Made by a program: the position numbers and the translations under genes. A DNA stretch of 64,000 bases. Source: Bacteroidota bacterium (lineage in GTDB: Bacteria > Bacteroidota > Bacteroidia > Chitinophagales > LD1). The notes below the pieces were generated by a model. The model was not told the origin of the DNA. It saw only the letters and a program-made list of their open reading frames with translations, and did no database searches. Positions 17,332 through 26,795 of the stretch are shown piece after piece (position 1 is the stretch's first letter; each line of letters opens with the position of its first letter). Where the stretch lies: contig JADKJG010000010.1 in the NCBI GenBank assembly GCA_016722375.1, positions 62,001-126,000 on the forward strand, read 5' to 3'.

Positions 17332-19602
17332 ATGAAAAAATCACTACTCGCGTTCCTACTTATTATTACTTCATTCTCTTTGGCGTTTTCACAAAAAGGT
17401 TCGGTGAAAGGTTTTGTATATGATAAATCTAACGGTGAGGGGATTGCATTCGCTGCGGTTAAAGTAGAGGGAACCAATTTTGGTGCCTCTACCGACGATC
17501 AGGGGTTTTTCCATATTCCCAACCTCAAGACAGGAAGCTATAAACTAACATTCAGTTTTGTAGGATATGAATCAGTTGTTAAGGAAGTAGAGATTGTAAA
17601 TAATGTATCCTTGAATCTCAAGATCATGATGAGTGCTGCATCGAAAGAATTGAGCGATGTGGAGATTAATGCAGAAAAGCAGAAGCGCAAAACGGAAAGC
17701 CGCGTATCAGTCATTTCTATTCGTCCGGCAGATATGCGCAAGATGCCTTCTATAGGTGGTGAACCGGATTTGGCACAATACTTACAACTGCTGCCCGGAA
17801 TTATTTCTACCGGCGATCAGGGCGGCCAGGTGATCATTCGCGGAGGCACGCCGATTCAAACTCGTTTTCTTTTGGATGGAATTACCATTTACAATCCGTT
17901 TCACTCTATTGGTATGTTCTCTATTTATGAGACGGATCTGATACGGAACGTGGATGTATATTCCGGAGCCTTCCCTTCCCAATATGGAGGAAGAATTTCA
18001 GCGGTGGTGGATGTTACTACACGGGATGGCAACCGGAAGAAATTCAGCGGCAAGATAGGCGTCAGCCCTTTCATGGCTCATGCACTGCTGGAAATTCCGC
18101 TGATCAAAGAGCGAGAAGGGAAAAGTACTAGCGCCAGCCTGATTCTCAATTCTAAGATTTCGTTTTTAGATCAAGCTTCTAAGGCGCTGTACACCTATGC
18201 TGACAAAAATGGATTGCCCTATTCATTCTACGACGGGTATGGGAAATTTTCGCTTTCCATGGGTGGCAATAAACTGAATATCACCGGATTTAACTTTCAT
18301 GACAAAACGAACTTTACCGATGCGCGTTATGTTTGGAACACCTTCGGTGTAGGTGGTAGCTTTTTGGCTGTACCCAAAAACTCTAACCTGTATTTCACCA
18401 CCCACGCTAGCTATTCTCAATACACGATTAACCTGACCGGTGCAAATGAACCGGCTCGATCCAGCACCATTGGAGGGTTCAACGTAGGGATGGATTTCAG
18501 CTACTACATGAAGAACGGTGAATTGAAATATGGTTTGCTAGTAGAGGGAAACAAAACCGATTTTGAATTTGAGAATACTTATGGACAAAAGGTCACTCAG
18601 AACCAAAACACAACGGACCTCAGCGTGTATTTCAACTTCCATAAATACTACCGCAGGTTTGTGTTTGAGGCAGGAGGAAGGTTTCAGTATTACGGAAAAA
18701 TAGGTGGCATTTCTCCCGAACCGCGATTCAGTATGAAATATAATGTGAATGATATTATCCGTCTGAAATTAGCGAGCGGGCTTTACTCACAAAACTTCTT
18801 GAGTACCAAAAGCGACCGCGATGTGGTGAACCTATTCACGGGATTTCTCTCCGCGCCGGATGAATCTACGCAAGATGCCAACGGGAAGGTATATGACAAT
18901 ATACGCAACATGCAGCGGAGTGTTCACGGGGTGTTCGGTATCGAACTCGACTTACCTAAGAATATCGTCGTTAACATCGAACCCTATTACAAATACTTCT
19001 GGCACCTGTTCAACATCAACCGATACAAACAGTTCAATACAGACGCCAATTTTTTGGTGGAGAGAGGCGATGCTTATGGGCTGGATATTTCTGCCAAGTG
19101 GCAGTGGAAAGGATTATACCTTTATGGAACGTACTCTTTGGCCTGGACCCATCGCTACGATGGACAACAGGAATATCCTCCTCACTTTGACCGCCGCCAT
19201 AACGCCAACTTAATGGCATCGTATGCTTTTGGAAAGAAGCAGGATTGGGAAGTAAGTGTTCGATGGAATTTGGGTAGCGGTTTCCCATTCACCCAAACCC
19301 AATCATTATACGAGTCTAATCCATTCGACAACGGCATCGGAACAAACTATACTACCACTAATGGCCAACTAGGTATAATTTATGACACAAAAATTAACGG
19401 TGGCCGTTTACCCTATTATCACCGTTTAGACTTTTCGGCTCGTAAAATCTTTAATATCAAGGATAAACTCAAAATAGAAATTACACTAAGTGTAGCGAAT
19501 GTGTATAATCGAAAGAATATTTTCTATTTCGATCGGATTACCTTCTCTCGCGTGAATCAACTCCCAATACTTCCTAGTCTGGCGGTGGCGTTTAGCTTTT
19601 AA
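17332..19602 (+). CDS. TonB-dependent outer-membrane receptor with N-terminal carboxypeptidase-regulatory domain
   Basis: A 756-residue outer membrane transporter. The signal peptide MKKSLLAFLLIITSFSLAFS precedes a CarboxypepD_reg-like domain (KGSVKGFVYDKSNGEGIAFA to about residue 110). The plug domain follows with LAQYLQLLPGIIS and GGQVIIRGGTPIQTRFLLDG, then a long beta barrel ending in SLAVAFSF, where the terminal aromatic is the usual barrel-assembly signal. I start at ATG 17332; one codon upstream is TTG. No SusD partner is adjacent, so this is a stand-alone receptor and its ligand is unknown. Confidence 0.92.
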   Translation: MKKSLLAFLLIITSFSLAFSQKGSVKGFVYDKSNGEGIAFAAVKVEGTNFGASTDDQGFFHIPNLKTGSYKLTFSFVGYESVVKEVEIVNNVSLNLKIMMSAASKELSDVEINAEKQKRKTESRVSVISIRPADMRKMPSIGGEPDLAQYLQLLPGIISTGDQGGQVIIRGGTPIQTRFLLDGITIYNPFHSIGMFSIYETDLIRNVDVYSGAFPSQYGGRISAVVDVTTRDGNRKKFSGKIGVSPFMAHALLEIPLIKEREGKSTSASLILNSKISFLDQASKALYTYADKNGLPYSFYDGYGKFSLSMGGNKLNITGFNFHDKTNFTDARYVWNTFGVGGSFLAVPKNSNLYFTTHASYSQYTINLTGANEPARSSTIGGFNVGMDFSYYMKNGELKYGLLVEGNKTDFEFENTYGQKVTQNQNTTDLSVYFNFHKYYRRFVFEAGGRFQYYGKIGGISPEPRFSMKYNVNDIIRLKLASGLYSQNFLSTKSDRDVVNLFTGFLSAPDESTQDANGKVYDNIRNMQRSVHGVFGIELDLPKNIVVNIEPYYKYFWHLFNINRYKQFNTDANFLVERGDAYGLDISAKWQWKGLYLYGTYSLAWTHRYDGQQEYPPHFDRRHNANLMASYAFGKKQDWEVSVRWNLGSGFPFTQTQSLYESNPFDNGIGTNYTTTNGQLGIIYDTKINGGRLPYYHRLDFSARKIFNIKDKLKIEITLSVANVYNRKNIFYFDRITFSRVNQLPILPSLAVAFSF

Positions 19603-19649
19603 GATTAGTCCTATCAGGGATCAGACAATCTCCTCTAAGGAGGGTTTGG

Positions 19650-20965
19650 TTACTGGTCAATCTGTGCATCAAGAACCTTCATCATTCCAGCTGCTTTAAG
19701 TAAGAGTTCGTTATATTCTTTTTCGGGAATAGAATCTGCCGTAATAGCACTTCCCACACAGATGGAAATATACTTTTCATGAGCATGATAGAAGATACTG
19801 CGGATCACGACGTTCAAATCAAAATCTTGTTGTGGGGTGATATATCCCACAGCCCCGGAGTATAAACCTCGCTTAAAATCTTCATAATGCTCAATGTTCT
19901 TCATCACCTCTACTTTGGGAGCGCCGGTCATGCTGCCCATAGGAAAGGCGTTTTCGATGACCTCGGCAAAATCTACCCCCTCTCGAAGTTCAGCACTGAC
20001 AGTAGAAATCATTTGATTCACGGTGTTGAATTCATAGATATCACATAGCTCTTCCACTTTTACACTTCCTGCTCTCGAGGTGCGCGACAAATCATTTCGG
20101 ACCAAATCAACGATCATCACGTTCTCTGCAATTTCCTTCTTATCCCTTCGGAGTTCCTCTTTTAAGCCTTTGTTTTCTTCCTCGGTATTTCCTTTATGTA
20201 TGGTCCCTTTAATAGGTTGGGAAACGATTCTCCCGGATTCATTTTTCAGAAACCGTTCCGGGCTGGCGCAAAGCAGAAATTTATCGTGATGTTTAAAGAA
20301 GCAACTGAAGGAGCTTTTGACTGCTCGTTAAGTTTCAAAAATGTTTCAACCGGATGAATCTTTCCATGATGCGTATAAAATTCATTGCAGTAATTCATTT
20401 CATAGAAATCACCACGGGCGATTTGATATTTTATCTGCTCAACATTTTGCAAATATTTTTTGCGGCTTGTCCTCGCTTGTAACTGAAGTGGTTTGTGGTC
20501 AAGCGGTATTGGGATATGAACCTTATCAATATGTTCTAGTAGCTCAAAAGTCTCAGGATAATTCCTATTCACCGTTAGTTGATTCCCTTCAATTTGCAGC
20601 AGATACCTTGGTTTGAAAAAATACAAATCGGGAAACTGCAGAATATCCGAATGTCGGCTTTGAGTTTTAGAGGTTTGGTTTTTAAGATCGTAGGAAAAGA
20701 AACCGAAAATATCAGTGTCCGTATTTTTCTGGAATGCTCTCAGCTTTTCAAAAGCCTTACTTCCACAAGAGACCTCATCCAGCGCATCAATAGCCAATAC
20801 CCAATCTTTGCTCCGATACTTATCTTTTGGATAATCGTTGCTGTCGAGCAAAGCGATTATTGGAAAATGATTCGCCCAATAAAGAACCTTTTTTTTAAAG
20901 GTGGGGAGGTCAGAAAGGGAAATAGTTGTTGAATCCGGGGGTGAGATATCCTTCTTCATAACCAT
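19650..20965 (-). pseudogene. aminodeoxychorismate/anthranilate synthase component I-like, frameshifted
   Basis: A chorismate-binding enzyme of the PabB/TrpE family. From ATG 20965 the frame is open to 20246 and includes YQIARGDFYEMNYCNEF. The rest continues in another frame: KFLLCASPERFLKNESG, PIKGTIHKGNTEE, MIVDLVRNDLSR, GSMTGAPKVEVM and GLYSGAVGYI, ending at 19650. The two join near 20318 if one T is restored on the coding strand (the present CCTTCAGT would read CCTTTCAGT, giving APFSCFF). All catalytic motifs are present apart from this indel. The short N-terminal domain suits PabB better than TrpE. The stop of purA's reading frame lies 10 bp upstream of its start. Confidence 0.85.
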
Positions 20966-20974
20966 GAAGGAAAA

Positions 20975-22261
20975 TCAGGATACCGATTCCAACGTTTTCT
21001 TGAAAAGTAGTTTCTCCCTTTCAGGGCCAGTAGAAATCATGCTGATATTAGTTTGCAGATATTCTTCCACAAAAGCAAGATAGCCTATGAAAGTTTCTGG
21101 TAAGTCGTCGTATGAAGAGAAATTCCTCAAATCAGTTTTCCAACCACATAGTTTGTGATACACTGGTTTGATGTTGGTGTGGACTATATCAAAGGGAAGT
21201 TCTTTCGTTTGCTTTCCTTCAATTTCATAATCCGTGCAGACTTCAATAGCTTCAAAATCATTTAATACGTCTGCTTTGGTCATGGCGATTTGAGTCACTC
21301 CATTCACCATGATGGCATATTGTAGTGCAGGTAAGTCCAACCATCCGGTACGCCGAGGTCGCCCGGTGGTGGCACCAAACTCATTTCCTGCCTGACGCAA
21401 ACGTTCGCCGGTCGCATCATTTAATTCCGTCGGGAAAGGACCACTTCCCACTCTAGTTGCATAAGCCTTCGCAATTCCGATGACTTCCTTTATTTTATTA
21501 GGTGGAATACCCAATCCGTTACAAGCACCAGAGGTGATAGTATTTGAAGAGGTAACAAAAGGATATGTTCCGAAATCAATATCTAACATAGTGCCCTGCG
21601 CCCCTTCGGCTAAAATGCTTTTCCCTTTGCTCAAAGCATTATTCAGAAAATACTCAGAATCAATCAGGTTCAGAGACCGCATAAAGTCAATCGCCTCAAA
21701 CCAAACTTCTTCGCTCTCAGTCAAAGAAAATTCAAAGTCATAAATCTTGAGAAGGTGCAAATGCTTTTCCTTCACCTTTTCATATAATGATTTGAAATCC
21801 TTGCTTAATACATCGCCCACTCGCAGACCATTCCTGCCGGTCTTATCCATATAAGTTGGAGAGATACCGCGCAACGTTGATCCTATTTTGCTTTCTCCTT
21901 TATGTGCCTCCGAAGCGGCATCCAAAATTTTATGTGTCGGGAGAATAAGGTGTGCCTTTTTGGAAATAAACAATCGCTTGTTTATCTCAACCCCTTTAGC
22001 AGACAACTGTTCAATCTCCTTTTTTAATGTAACAGGATCAATGACCACGCCGTTGCCAATTACATTCATTGGCCTGTCATGCAAAATGCCGGAAGGCACC
22101 GTGTGCAAAACTGTTTTGACTCCATCAATCACTAGAGTATGCCCTGCGTTCGGCCCACCCTGAAAACGTGCTATGATATCATATTGACCAGCAAGATGAT
22201 CCACAATCTTTCCCTTTCCCTCGTCTCCCCATTGAAGACCTAATAGAATATCTACCTGCAT
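20975..22261 (-). CDS. purA: adenylosuccinate synthetase
   Basis: Joins IMP and aspartate with GTP hydrolysis, the first committed step to AMP. The N-terminal GTP-binding signature is LGLQWGDEGKGKIVD with catalytic Asp13 and the adjacent GGPNAGHT (His41). SKIGSTLRGISPTYMDKTGR, AEGAQGTMLDIDFGTYPFVTSS and the C-terminal GRPRRTGWLDLPAL are all in place. Its 428 residues match the family length. It is followed after 9 bp by the pabB-like gene, and preceded by the STAS and Fur-like genes on the same strand, so these four may form one transcription unit. Confidence 0.97.
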   Translation of the reverse strand: MQVDILLGLQWGDEGKGKIVDHLAGQYDIIARFQGGPNAGHTLVIDGVKTVLHTVPSGILHDRPMNVIGNGVVIDPVTLKKEIEQLSAKGVEINKRLFISKKAHLILPTHKILDAASEAHKGESKIGSTLRGISPTYMDKTGRNGLRVGDVLSKDFKSLYEKVKEKHLHLLKIYDFEFSLTESEEVWFEAIDFMRSLNLIDSEYFLNNALSKGKSILAEGAQGTMLDIDFGTYPFVTSSNTITSGACNGLGIPPNKIKEVIGIAKAYATRVGSGPFPTELNDATGERLRQAGNEFGATTGRPRRTGWLDLPALQYAIMVNGVTQIAMTKADVLNDFEAIEVCTDYEIEGKQTKELPFDIVHTNIKPVYHKLCGWKTDLRNFSSYDDLPETFIGYLAFVEEYLQTNISMISTGPEREKLLFKKTLESVS

Positions 22262-22300
22262 GTGTATTAATTAAACATTAAAAATGTTGGATACCACGGA

Positions 22301-22639
22301 TTAAACGCCTTTAAGAAAATTGATGGCTGCCACTTCATCATCAAAAGATCTGAATATACTTTCGAGCTTAGTCATTTGTAAAAGTTTTTTCATCTGGTCA
22401 GGTAGTGAACATATAGATAGTTCCCCTCCCGAGTTCCGGACCTTACCTACTGCAGTAAGCAACATGCCCAAGCCGGTACTGTTGATAAATTTCATTTCTC
22501 CCAGATTAAACAACACCTTTTTATTCCCAGTGTCCACCTGATTTTTTATCAAATCCATGACCACACCGTTGGTATGTTCTCCCAACAAATTCCCTTCAAT
22601 ATAAATTACCAGAATTCCGTCTTTAATCTCGTTTCTCAT
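22301..22639 (-). CDS. STAS-domain anti-sigma factor antagonist
   Basis: A 112-residue protein consisting of one STAS domain, the fold of SpoIIAA-type anti-anti-sigma factors. The phosphorylatable serine is in FINSTGLGMLL near residue 54, preceded by VLFNLGEMKF. Partner-switching control of a regulator is the family role; no matching kinase or phosphatase is encoded nearby. It overlaps the end of the Fur-like gene by 17 bp, so the two are probably cotranslated. Confidence 0.9.
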   Translation of the reverse strand: MRNEIKDGILVIYIEGNLLGEHTNGVVMDLIKNQVDTGNKKVLFNLGEMKFINSTGLGMLLTAVGKVRNSGGELSICSLPDQMKKLLQMTKLESIFRSFDDEVAAINFLKGV

Positions 22640-23156
22640 TCGATAGTTGTTTTACTGATTGTTTTTTAATTAATTTTTTATCGGCACCTTCGATTTCTCG
22701 TTTTAACTGACAACTTCCACAAATCCCGTACATATTTAATGAATGGTGCGTAATTTGGAAATTTAATAACTCACCCATCATACTTTTAATCTGTTGAATG
22801 CGTGGGTCGCAAAATTCAACTACTTTTTTACAATCCACACAAATAATATGGTCATGTTGTTTATAACCATAGCTTTTTTCATATTGAGCCAGATTCTTTC
22901 CAAATTGATGTTTCCTTACCAAATCACATTGGATTAAGAGATCCAATGTGTTATAAACCGTCGCCCGACTTACATTCAATCGTTTTTTTTTAAGATCGTG
23001 AAATAGAGATTCCGCATCAAAGTGGTCCGTTCGAGAATATATTTCTTCCAGAATAGAAATCCGCTCGTTTGTCTTTCGGAGCGCCTTATTTTCAAGATAA
23101 GCGGAGAAGATATTTTTTACCTCCTCAAATTGTTGATTATGGCCAGTAGAAATCAC
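22623..23156 (-). CDS. Fur-family metal-dependent transcriptional regulator
   Basis: About 177 residues. The winged-helix N-terminal domain contains LRKTNERISILEEIYSRTDH and VSRATVYNTLDLLIQC (recognition helix). The dimerisation domain has the regulatory site around HDHIICVDC and a structural zinc site from two CxxC pairs (CVDC and CGSC). Iron, zinc or peroxide sensing cannot be separated from the sequence. I favour GTG 23156; the open frame extends to a TTG at 23198, adding a hydrophobic stretch alien to the family. Its stop overlaps the STAS gene. Confidence 0.88.
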   Translation of the reverse strand: MISTGHNQQFEEVKNIFSAYLENKALRKTNERISILEEIYSRTDHFDAESLFHDLKKKRLNVSRATVYNTLDLLIQCDLVRKHQFGKNLAQYEKSYGYKQHDHIICVDCKKVVEFCDPRIQQIKSMMGELLNFQITHHSLNMYGICGSCQLKREIEGADKKLIKKQSVKQLSNEKRD

Positions 23157-23336
23157 ACTCAAAAATATAAAGTTTAGGCTCTTATTAGCAAGCCACAAAT
23201 ATACCTGCTATAATTAAGATGGTTATCTGCTTTTGTAACCGATGGCAACAAAGTTTGGATAATACACTCGAGAAAACTGAAACTGGGAAAAGCACTCGCT
23301 CCATATTGGTAGACTAATATTGTTTATTTTTGGCGC

Positions 23337-23774
23337 ATGAAGAAAAAAGACAAACAAGAATCCGTAAAAATCATCTTAGCAGAACTCGACAAAGGAGGGT
23401 ATCATCTGTTTTTAAATGTCAGCGTAAATGGAAAAAAATGTCGCTTTCTGATTGATACAGGTGCATCAAAAACAGTAATAGATAAAGGCTATTTTGAAAA
23501 GAATGAGGGCAAAAAAAATCTGGTCGCCTTGAAACAAGAAACCGCCGGACTTCATTCATCTGTGGCCGAATCCTATTATGGAAAAATCAAAGAGTTGAAA
23601 ATAGGAAAACATAAAAAAGCGAATTTTAAGATAGCAGCTATTGACCTGTCTCATGTTAACAATGCCTACAAAAAATTAAGTCTTCCAAAAATTCAGGGAA
23701 TCTTAGGCTCCGAGTTGATGTTGGAACACAAAATGATTGTAGATTATGGTCTGATGAAGATTATACTACCTTAA
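23337..23774 (+). CDS. retropepsin-like aspartic protease
   Basis: A 145-residue single-domain protein with the retropepsin active-site sequence CRFLIDTGASKTVID near residue 40 and a second conserved strand IQGILGSELMLEHKMIVDY near 120. One catalytic aspartate per chain implies action as a dimer. There is no signal peptide, so it is likely cytoplasmic; this stand-alone clan-AA type is common in Bacteroidota and its substrates are unknown. A Bacteroidota-like -7 element, TATTTTTG, lies at 23325-23332, only 4 bp before the ATG, with TTG at 23306, which would give a nearly leaderless transcript (weak evidence). Confidence 0.85.
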   Translation: MKKKDKQESVKIILAELDKGGYHLFLNVSVNGKKCRFLIDTGASKTVIDKGYFEKNEGKKNLVALKQETAGLHSSVAESYYGKIKELKIGKHKKANFKIAAIDLSHVNNAYKKLSLPKIQGILGSELMLEHKMIVDYGLMKIILP

Positions 23775-23814
23775 CTAAAAAAGCATTGGCGGTTTTCTTC
23801 ATTTTGCTAAATTT

Positions 23815-24225
23815 GTGCAGCTAATTAATAAAGTGAAGAATAATACTAGCTCTAATACTCGTCGGCTCGTTATCAGTTTAGGTTTTCTATACCTGATTCA
23901 CTTGGTTTCCATAAATACCTTGGTTGCTAACCTTTATTCCGTTCAAACTTCTAATCATACAGGTAGTAGTTTATTATGTGTTTCAGATGATAAAAATCCC
24001 ACAAATACAGATAAGAGTCCTTATTGCATACACATTACCAAACATATTGTTTCCACTTCTTCGAGGTTAGTAGCTAAGTTAAATGAAACAACATGTTCTC
24101 ATTGCTTATTTGATTTAACTTGGTTACAGCAACCGAAATTTATTGGTTATGAAGACAGAAATACTTTCTCTCTTCCAGATGATGCCTATAGGCGTTATCA
24201 GCTATTTCATGTCTTTCTAATTTGA
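23815..24225 (+). CDS. small membrane-anchored protein with C-terminal DDAYRRY motif
   Basis: A 136-residue protein of unknown function. A basic N-terminus is followed by a single hydrophobic segment (RLVISLGFLYLIHLVSINTL, about residues 17-36), a polar middle with a Cys pair in TTCSHC, and a C-terminal tail LPDDAYRRYQLFHVFLI. The gene at 51153-51548 shares the same architecture and tail (GDDAYRRYLNLRVLII), so the two are paralogues. That similarity is the main reason to accept this as a gene, with start GTG 23815. A 14-bp-stem hairpin follows the stop. Confidence 0.65.
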   Translation: MQLINKVKNNTSSNTRRLVISLGFLYLIHLVSINTLVANLYSVQTSNHTGSSLLCVSDDKNPTNTDKSPYCIHITKHIVSTSSRLVAKLNETTCSHCLFDLTWLQQPKFIGYEDRNTFSLPDDAYRRYQLFHVFLI

Positions 24226-24239
24226 TTTATTGAATTTTC

Positions 24240-24280
24240 AACCCTGCAATCAGCTCTGAAACAGAACTGATTGCAGGGTT
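24240..24280 (+). terminator. strong hairpin after the small membrane protein gene
   Basis: Perfect 14-bp arms AACCCTGCAATCAG (24240-24253) and CTGATTGCAGGGTT (24267-24280) around a 13-nt loop, 15 bp past the stop. It has no T tract on the plus strand, so it may terminate weakly or protect a 3' end. The structured repeat array begins 7 bp later. Confidence 0.6.
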
Positions 24281-24287
24281 ATGATAT

Positions 24288-24708
24288 GGCATAGCAATAT
24301 GTCGTCGGCAACGAGACAGGCGGTAAACGTTTGGGTGGTAAGCTGCCTGTTCTCGCTCGCCCGACAAAAAAAGTAGCGTGATGTTCTTTGATTATAGATT
24401 ATAGCATAGCAATATGCTTTCGGCAACAAGGCAGGCAGTAAACGTTTGGGTGGTAAGCTGTCTGTCCTTGCTTGTCCGATCTTATTTGTGTAAATCCTCA
24501 TCAACTTATGGCATAGCAATATGTCGTCGGCAACGAGACAGGCGGTAAACGTTTGGGTGGTAAGCTGCCTGTTCTCGCTCGTCCGACAAAAAAAGTAGCG
24601 TGATGTTCTTTGATTATAAATTATAGCATAGCAATATGCTTTCAGCAACGAGGCAGGCAGTAAACGTTTGGGTGGTAAGCTGCCTGTCCTCTGTTGTCTG
24701 AATATAGT
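24288..24708 (+). repeat. four-copy array of a structured element (candidate RNA), 107-115 bp units
   Basis: Units begin at 24288, 24403, 24510 and 24625. Each has hairpin 1, with six-pair arms around a GCAA (GNRA) loop: GGCATA-GCAA-TATGTC in copies 1 and 3, AGCATA-GCAA-TATGCT in copies 2 and 4. Hairpin 2 has an outer stem (GTCGG/CCGAC, TCGG/CCGA or TCAG/CTGA), an inner stem (CGAGA/TCTCG, CAAGG/CCTTG or CGAGG/CCTCTG, continued by CAGGC/GCCTG) and an invariant loop containing TAAACGTTTGGGTGGTAAGC. Changes fall as compensating pairs. The GNRA loop exists only on the plus strand, which suggests plus-strand RNA. The minus strand is open through the array, but its reading (QLTTQTFTACLVA) repeats with the units and is probably a by-product. 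Confidence 0.7.
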
Positions 24709-24791
24709 TTGATTCATTCCACCTCCTTTTATCCGCTAAGACTATTATTTTCGAAAAACCTTTTTGGCCCAATATATCGGCCGGATGGCAG

Positions 24792-25730
24792 ATGATGCAG
24801 ATAAACCAATATGAGCTAACTAAGGAAATTAAACAGGAGGCAAAGCGCTTAGGTTTTGATTCCTGCGGGGTTTCCAAAGCAGAAGAGCTTACAGAAGAAG
24901 CTAAGATACTTGAAGCATGGCTAAATCAACCCATGCAGGGCAAAATGAGCTACATGGCGAATCATTTTGACAAACGAACGAATCCGCAGAATCTGGTGGA
25001 GGGAGCCAAAAGCGTTATCTCCCTTTCTTTTAATTATTATACCGACAAAAAGCAAAGAGATATTCAATCTCCCAAGATTGCTATGTATGCCTTAGGCAAT
25101 GACTACCACGATTTTATTCGAGATAGACTAAATAACTTTGTACAATTTATCCGGCAGAAAGTCGGAGAGATAAGTATCCGCAGCTTCGTAGATTCCGCAC
25201 CTGTGATGGAACGTGTCTGGGCACAACGTGGAGGGATTGGCTGGGTAGGAAAAAACAGCAATATTCTTTCAAAACGGAAAGGATCCTATTTCTTTTTGGC
25301 TGAAATCATTCTTGATGTAGCCCTAGAATACGATTCGCCGGTCAAGGATTATTGTGGTGCATGTACCCAATGTATTGACGCTTGTCCAACAGATGCCATT
25401 TACGAACCTTATAAAGTAGATGCCAGCAAGTGTATTTCCTACTTTACTATTGAACTGAAAGATGAAATATTGCCAGAGGATTATAAAGGCAAGTTCGAAA
25501 ACTGGATGTTCGGTTGCGATATTTGCCAACAAGTCTGCCCGATTAATTCTCAATCTACTCGTCACCAAGAACCTGAATTAGAACCGTCTGAGCAATTATT
25601 AAATATGACCCGACAAGATTGGGAAGATTTGAATGAAGAAACCTTCAAACAACTGTTTCGCCTCTCACCAATCAAGCGAACTAAATTCAAGGGCTTGAAA
25701 AGAAATATTAACTTCCTGTTTTCAAAATAA
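24792..25730 (+). CDS. queG: epoxyqueuosine reductase
   Basis: Reduces epoxyqueuosine to queuosine in tRNA using cobalamin and iron-sulfur clusters. The N-terminal domain is typical (AKRLGFDSCGVSKAEEL), RVWAQRGGIGWVGKNSNIL is the conserved core, and two ferredoxin-type clusters are visible: CGACTQCIDACPTDA and CDICQQVCP. Its 312 residues match the bacterial short form. Two adjacent ATG codons (24792 and 24795) could start it. It follows the structured array without an obvious promoter. Confidence 0.95.
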   Translation: MMQINQYELTKEIKQEAKRLGFDSCGVSKAEELTEEAKILEAWLNQPMQGKMSYMANHFDKRTNPQNLVEGAKSVISLSFNYYTDKKQRDIQSPKIAMYALGNDYHDFIRDRLNNFVQFIRQKVGEISIRSFVDSAPVMERVWAQRGGIGWVGKNSNILSKRKGSYFFLAEIILDVALEYDSPVKDYCGACTQCIDACPTDAIYEPYKVDASKCISYFTIELKDEILPEDYKGKFENWMFGCDICQQVCPINSQSTRHQEPELEPSEQLLNMTRQDWEDLNEETFKQLFRLSPIKRTKFKGLKRNINFLFSK

Positions 25731-25763
25731 TTTCCTTGCAGTATCAATCATTAAAGTAGTCCT

Positions 25764-26123
25764 ATGAAATCAACGACATTCATTCTCCTTTTTTCTCTTT
25801 TGCTTGCCTCCTGTGCTGAGGAAAGAAATGATGCCGTCAAGAGTCAATCTCCCGATGGTCATATTACGCTAACCGTTTCTGCCAAACGAGAATCTGCATT
25901 TTCTCCTTGGAGTACGAACCTGGTTGCGCAAGGGGAGGGGTTGAAAGGAAATATCAGTTTCGAGTTTTATGCAAAGGATATAAATGATGAAACAGTTAAG
26001 TTTGAGTGGGAAGGAAGTGAAACCTGCACCGTAACTTTTATGCAGCAGGACGATACCAAAAGAGTTTTTGAGTTTACTCCAAATTCAAGTTTAGGTATGT
26101 GGAAAGATTTGACGGAGAAATAA
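25764..26123 (+). CDS. putative lipoprotein
   Basis: A 119-residue protein with a lipoprotein signal peptide, lipobox LLASC with Cys17. The mature part is beta-rich (GHITLTVSAKRES, GNISFEFYAKD, CTVTFMQQDDTKRVFEF) without a recognised domain. It lies 33 bp downstream of queG on the same strand and faces miaE, whose stop is 3 bp away. No function can be named. Confidence 0.7.
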   Translation: MKSTTFILLFSLLLASCAEERNDAVKSQSPDGHITLTVSAKRESAFSPWSTNLVAQGEGLKGNISFEFYAKDINDETVKFEWEGSETCTVTFMQQDDTKRVFEFTPNSSLGMWKDLTEK

Positions 26124-26126
26124 AAA

Positions 26127-26708
26127 TCAGTGTATTCGATCACCACGAATGTCGAGGCTCTTCATAATGCCTGCCTCATATTCTAGCCATTCATCCCACC
26201 GCTTCAATACTTTGTCCTTGCCGCCAAAATCGCAAGCCATATCCAGAAATAGCTTGTAATGCCCTGCCTCGCTCACCATCAGGTTTTTATAGAACTGCTT
26301 CAAATCATCATCCTCCATATTTTGAGAAAGTAGTTTGAATCGTTCACAACTGCGCGCCTCGATCAAAGCAGAAAACAACAATTTCTCTACCAAGGAGTTT
26401 ACCCGCGAGCCTCCTGTTCTAACAAACTTGCGTAATTCATTTACATAAACATCCTTTCTCTGTAGCCCCAGTTTCAAGCCCCTCTTTTTCAAATGCTCCA
26501 CCACCAACTCAAAGTGGCCCCACTCTTCTTTCACTATCGGGGACAAGGCCTCCACCACCGCTTCAAAGTCAGGATAATTCTGAATCAGGGAGATGGAAGT
26601 AGAAGCGGCTTTCTGTTCGCAATAGGCATGGTCAGTAAGAATTTCTTCTATTGACTTTCCCGCCAAATCGGCCCAACGCGGGTCTGTAGGTAATTTTAAT
26701 CCAAGCAT
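26127..26708 (-). CDS. miaE: tRNA-(ms2io6A)-hydroxylase MiaE-like
   Basis: A 193-residue di-iron monooxygenase of the MiaE family, which hydroxylates the isopentenyl side chain of modified A37. Ferritin-like helices carry the ligand pattern: HAYCEQKAA near residue 27, EEWGHFELV near 64, IEARSCERF near 115, and SEAGHYKLF near 145. ATG 26708. In the same window miaA installs the dimethylallyl group, so both ends of this modification path are present; the methylthiolase MiaB is not seen here. Confidence 0.9.
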   Translation of the reverse strand: MLGLKLPTDPRWADLAGKSIEEILTDHAYCEQKAASTSISLIQNYPDFEAVVEALSPIVKEEWGHFELVVEHLKKRGLKLGLQRKDVYVNELRKFVRTGGSRVNSLVEKLLFSALIEARSCERFKLLSQNMEDDDLKQFYKNLMVSEAGHYKLFLDMACDFGGKDKVLKRWDEWLEYEAGIMKSLDIRGDRIH

Positions 26709-26795
26709 ATTATCCTGTTATCCTCTTAATTTTCGGCTAAAATAATCATTGGCTACTCTCTATCCTTGCCCTGCCTTTTTCTACTTTCACGCACC

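Noticed and set aside
24288..24708. Integron attC sites
   Set aside because: Spacing is in the right range, but the R'/R'' core sites (RYYYAAC, GTTRRRY) are not at the stem ends and no cassette genes lie between units.
24250..24877. Minus-strand open frames through the structured array
   Set aside because: They read the same stems and loops as codons; the four units fall in different frames and the substitutions follow base pairing.
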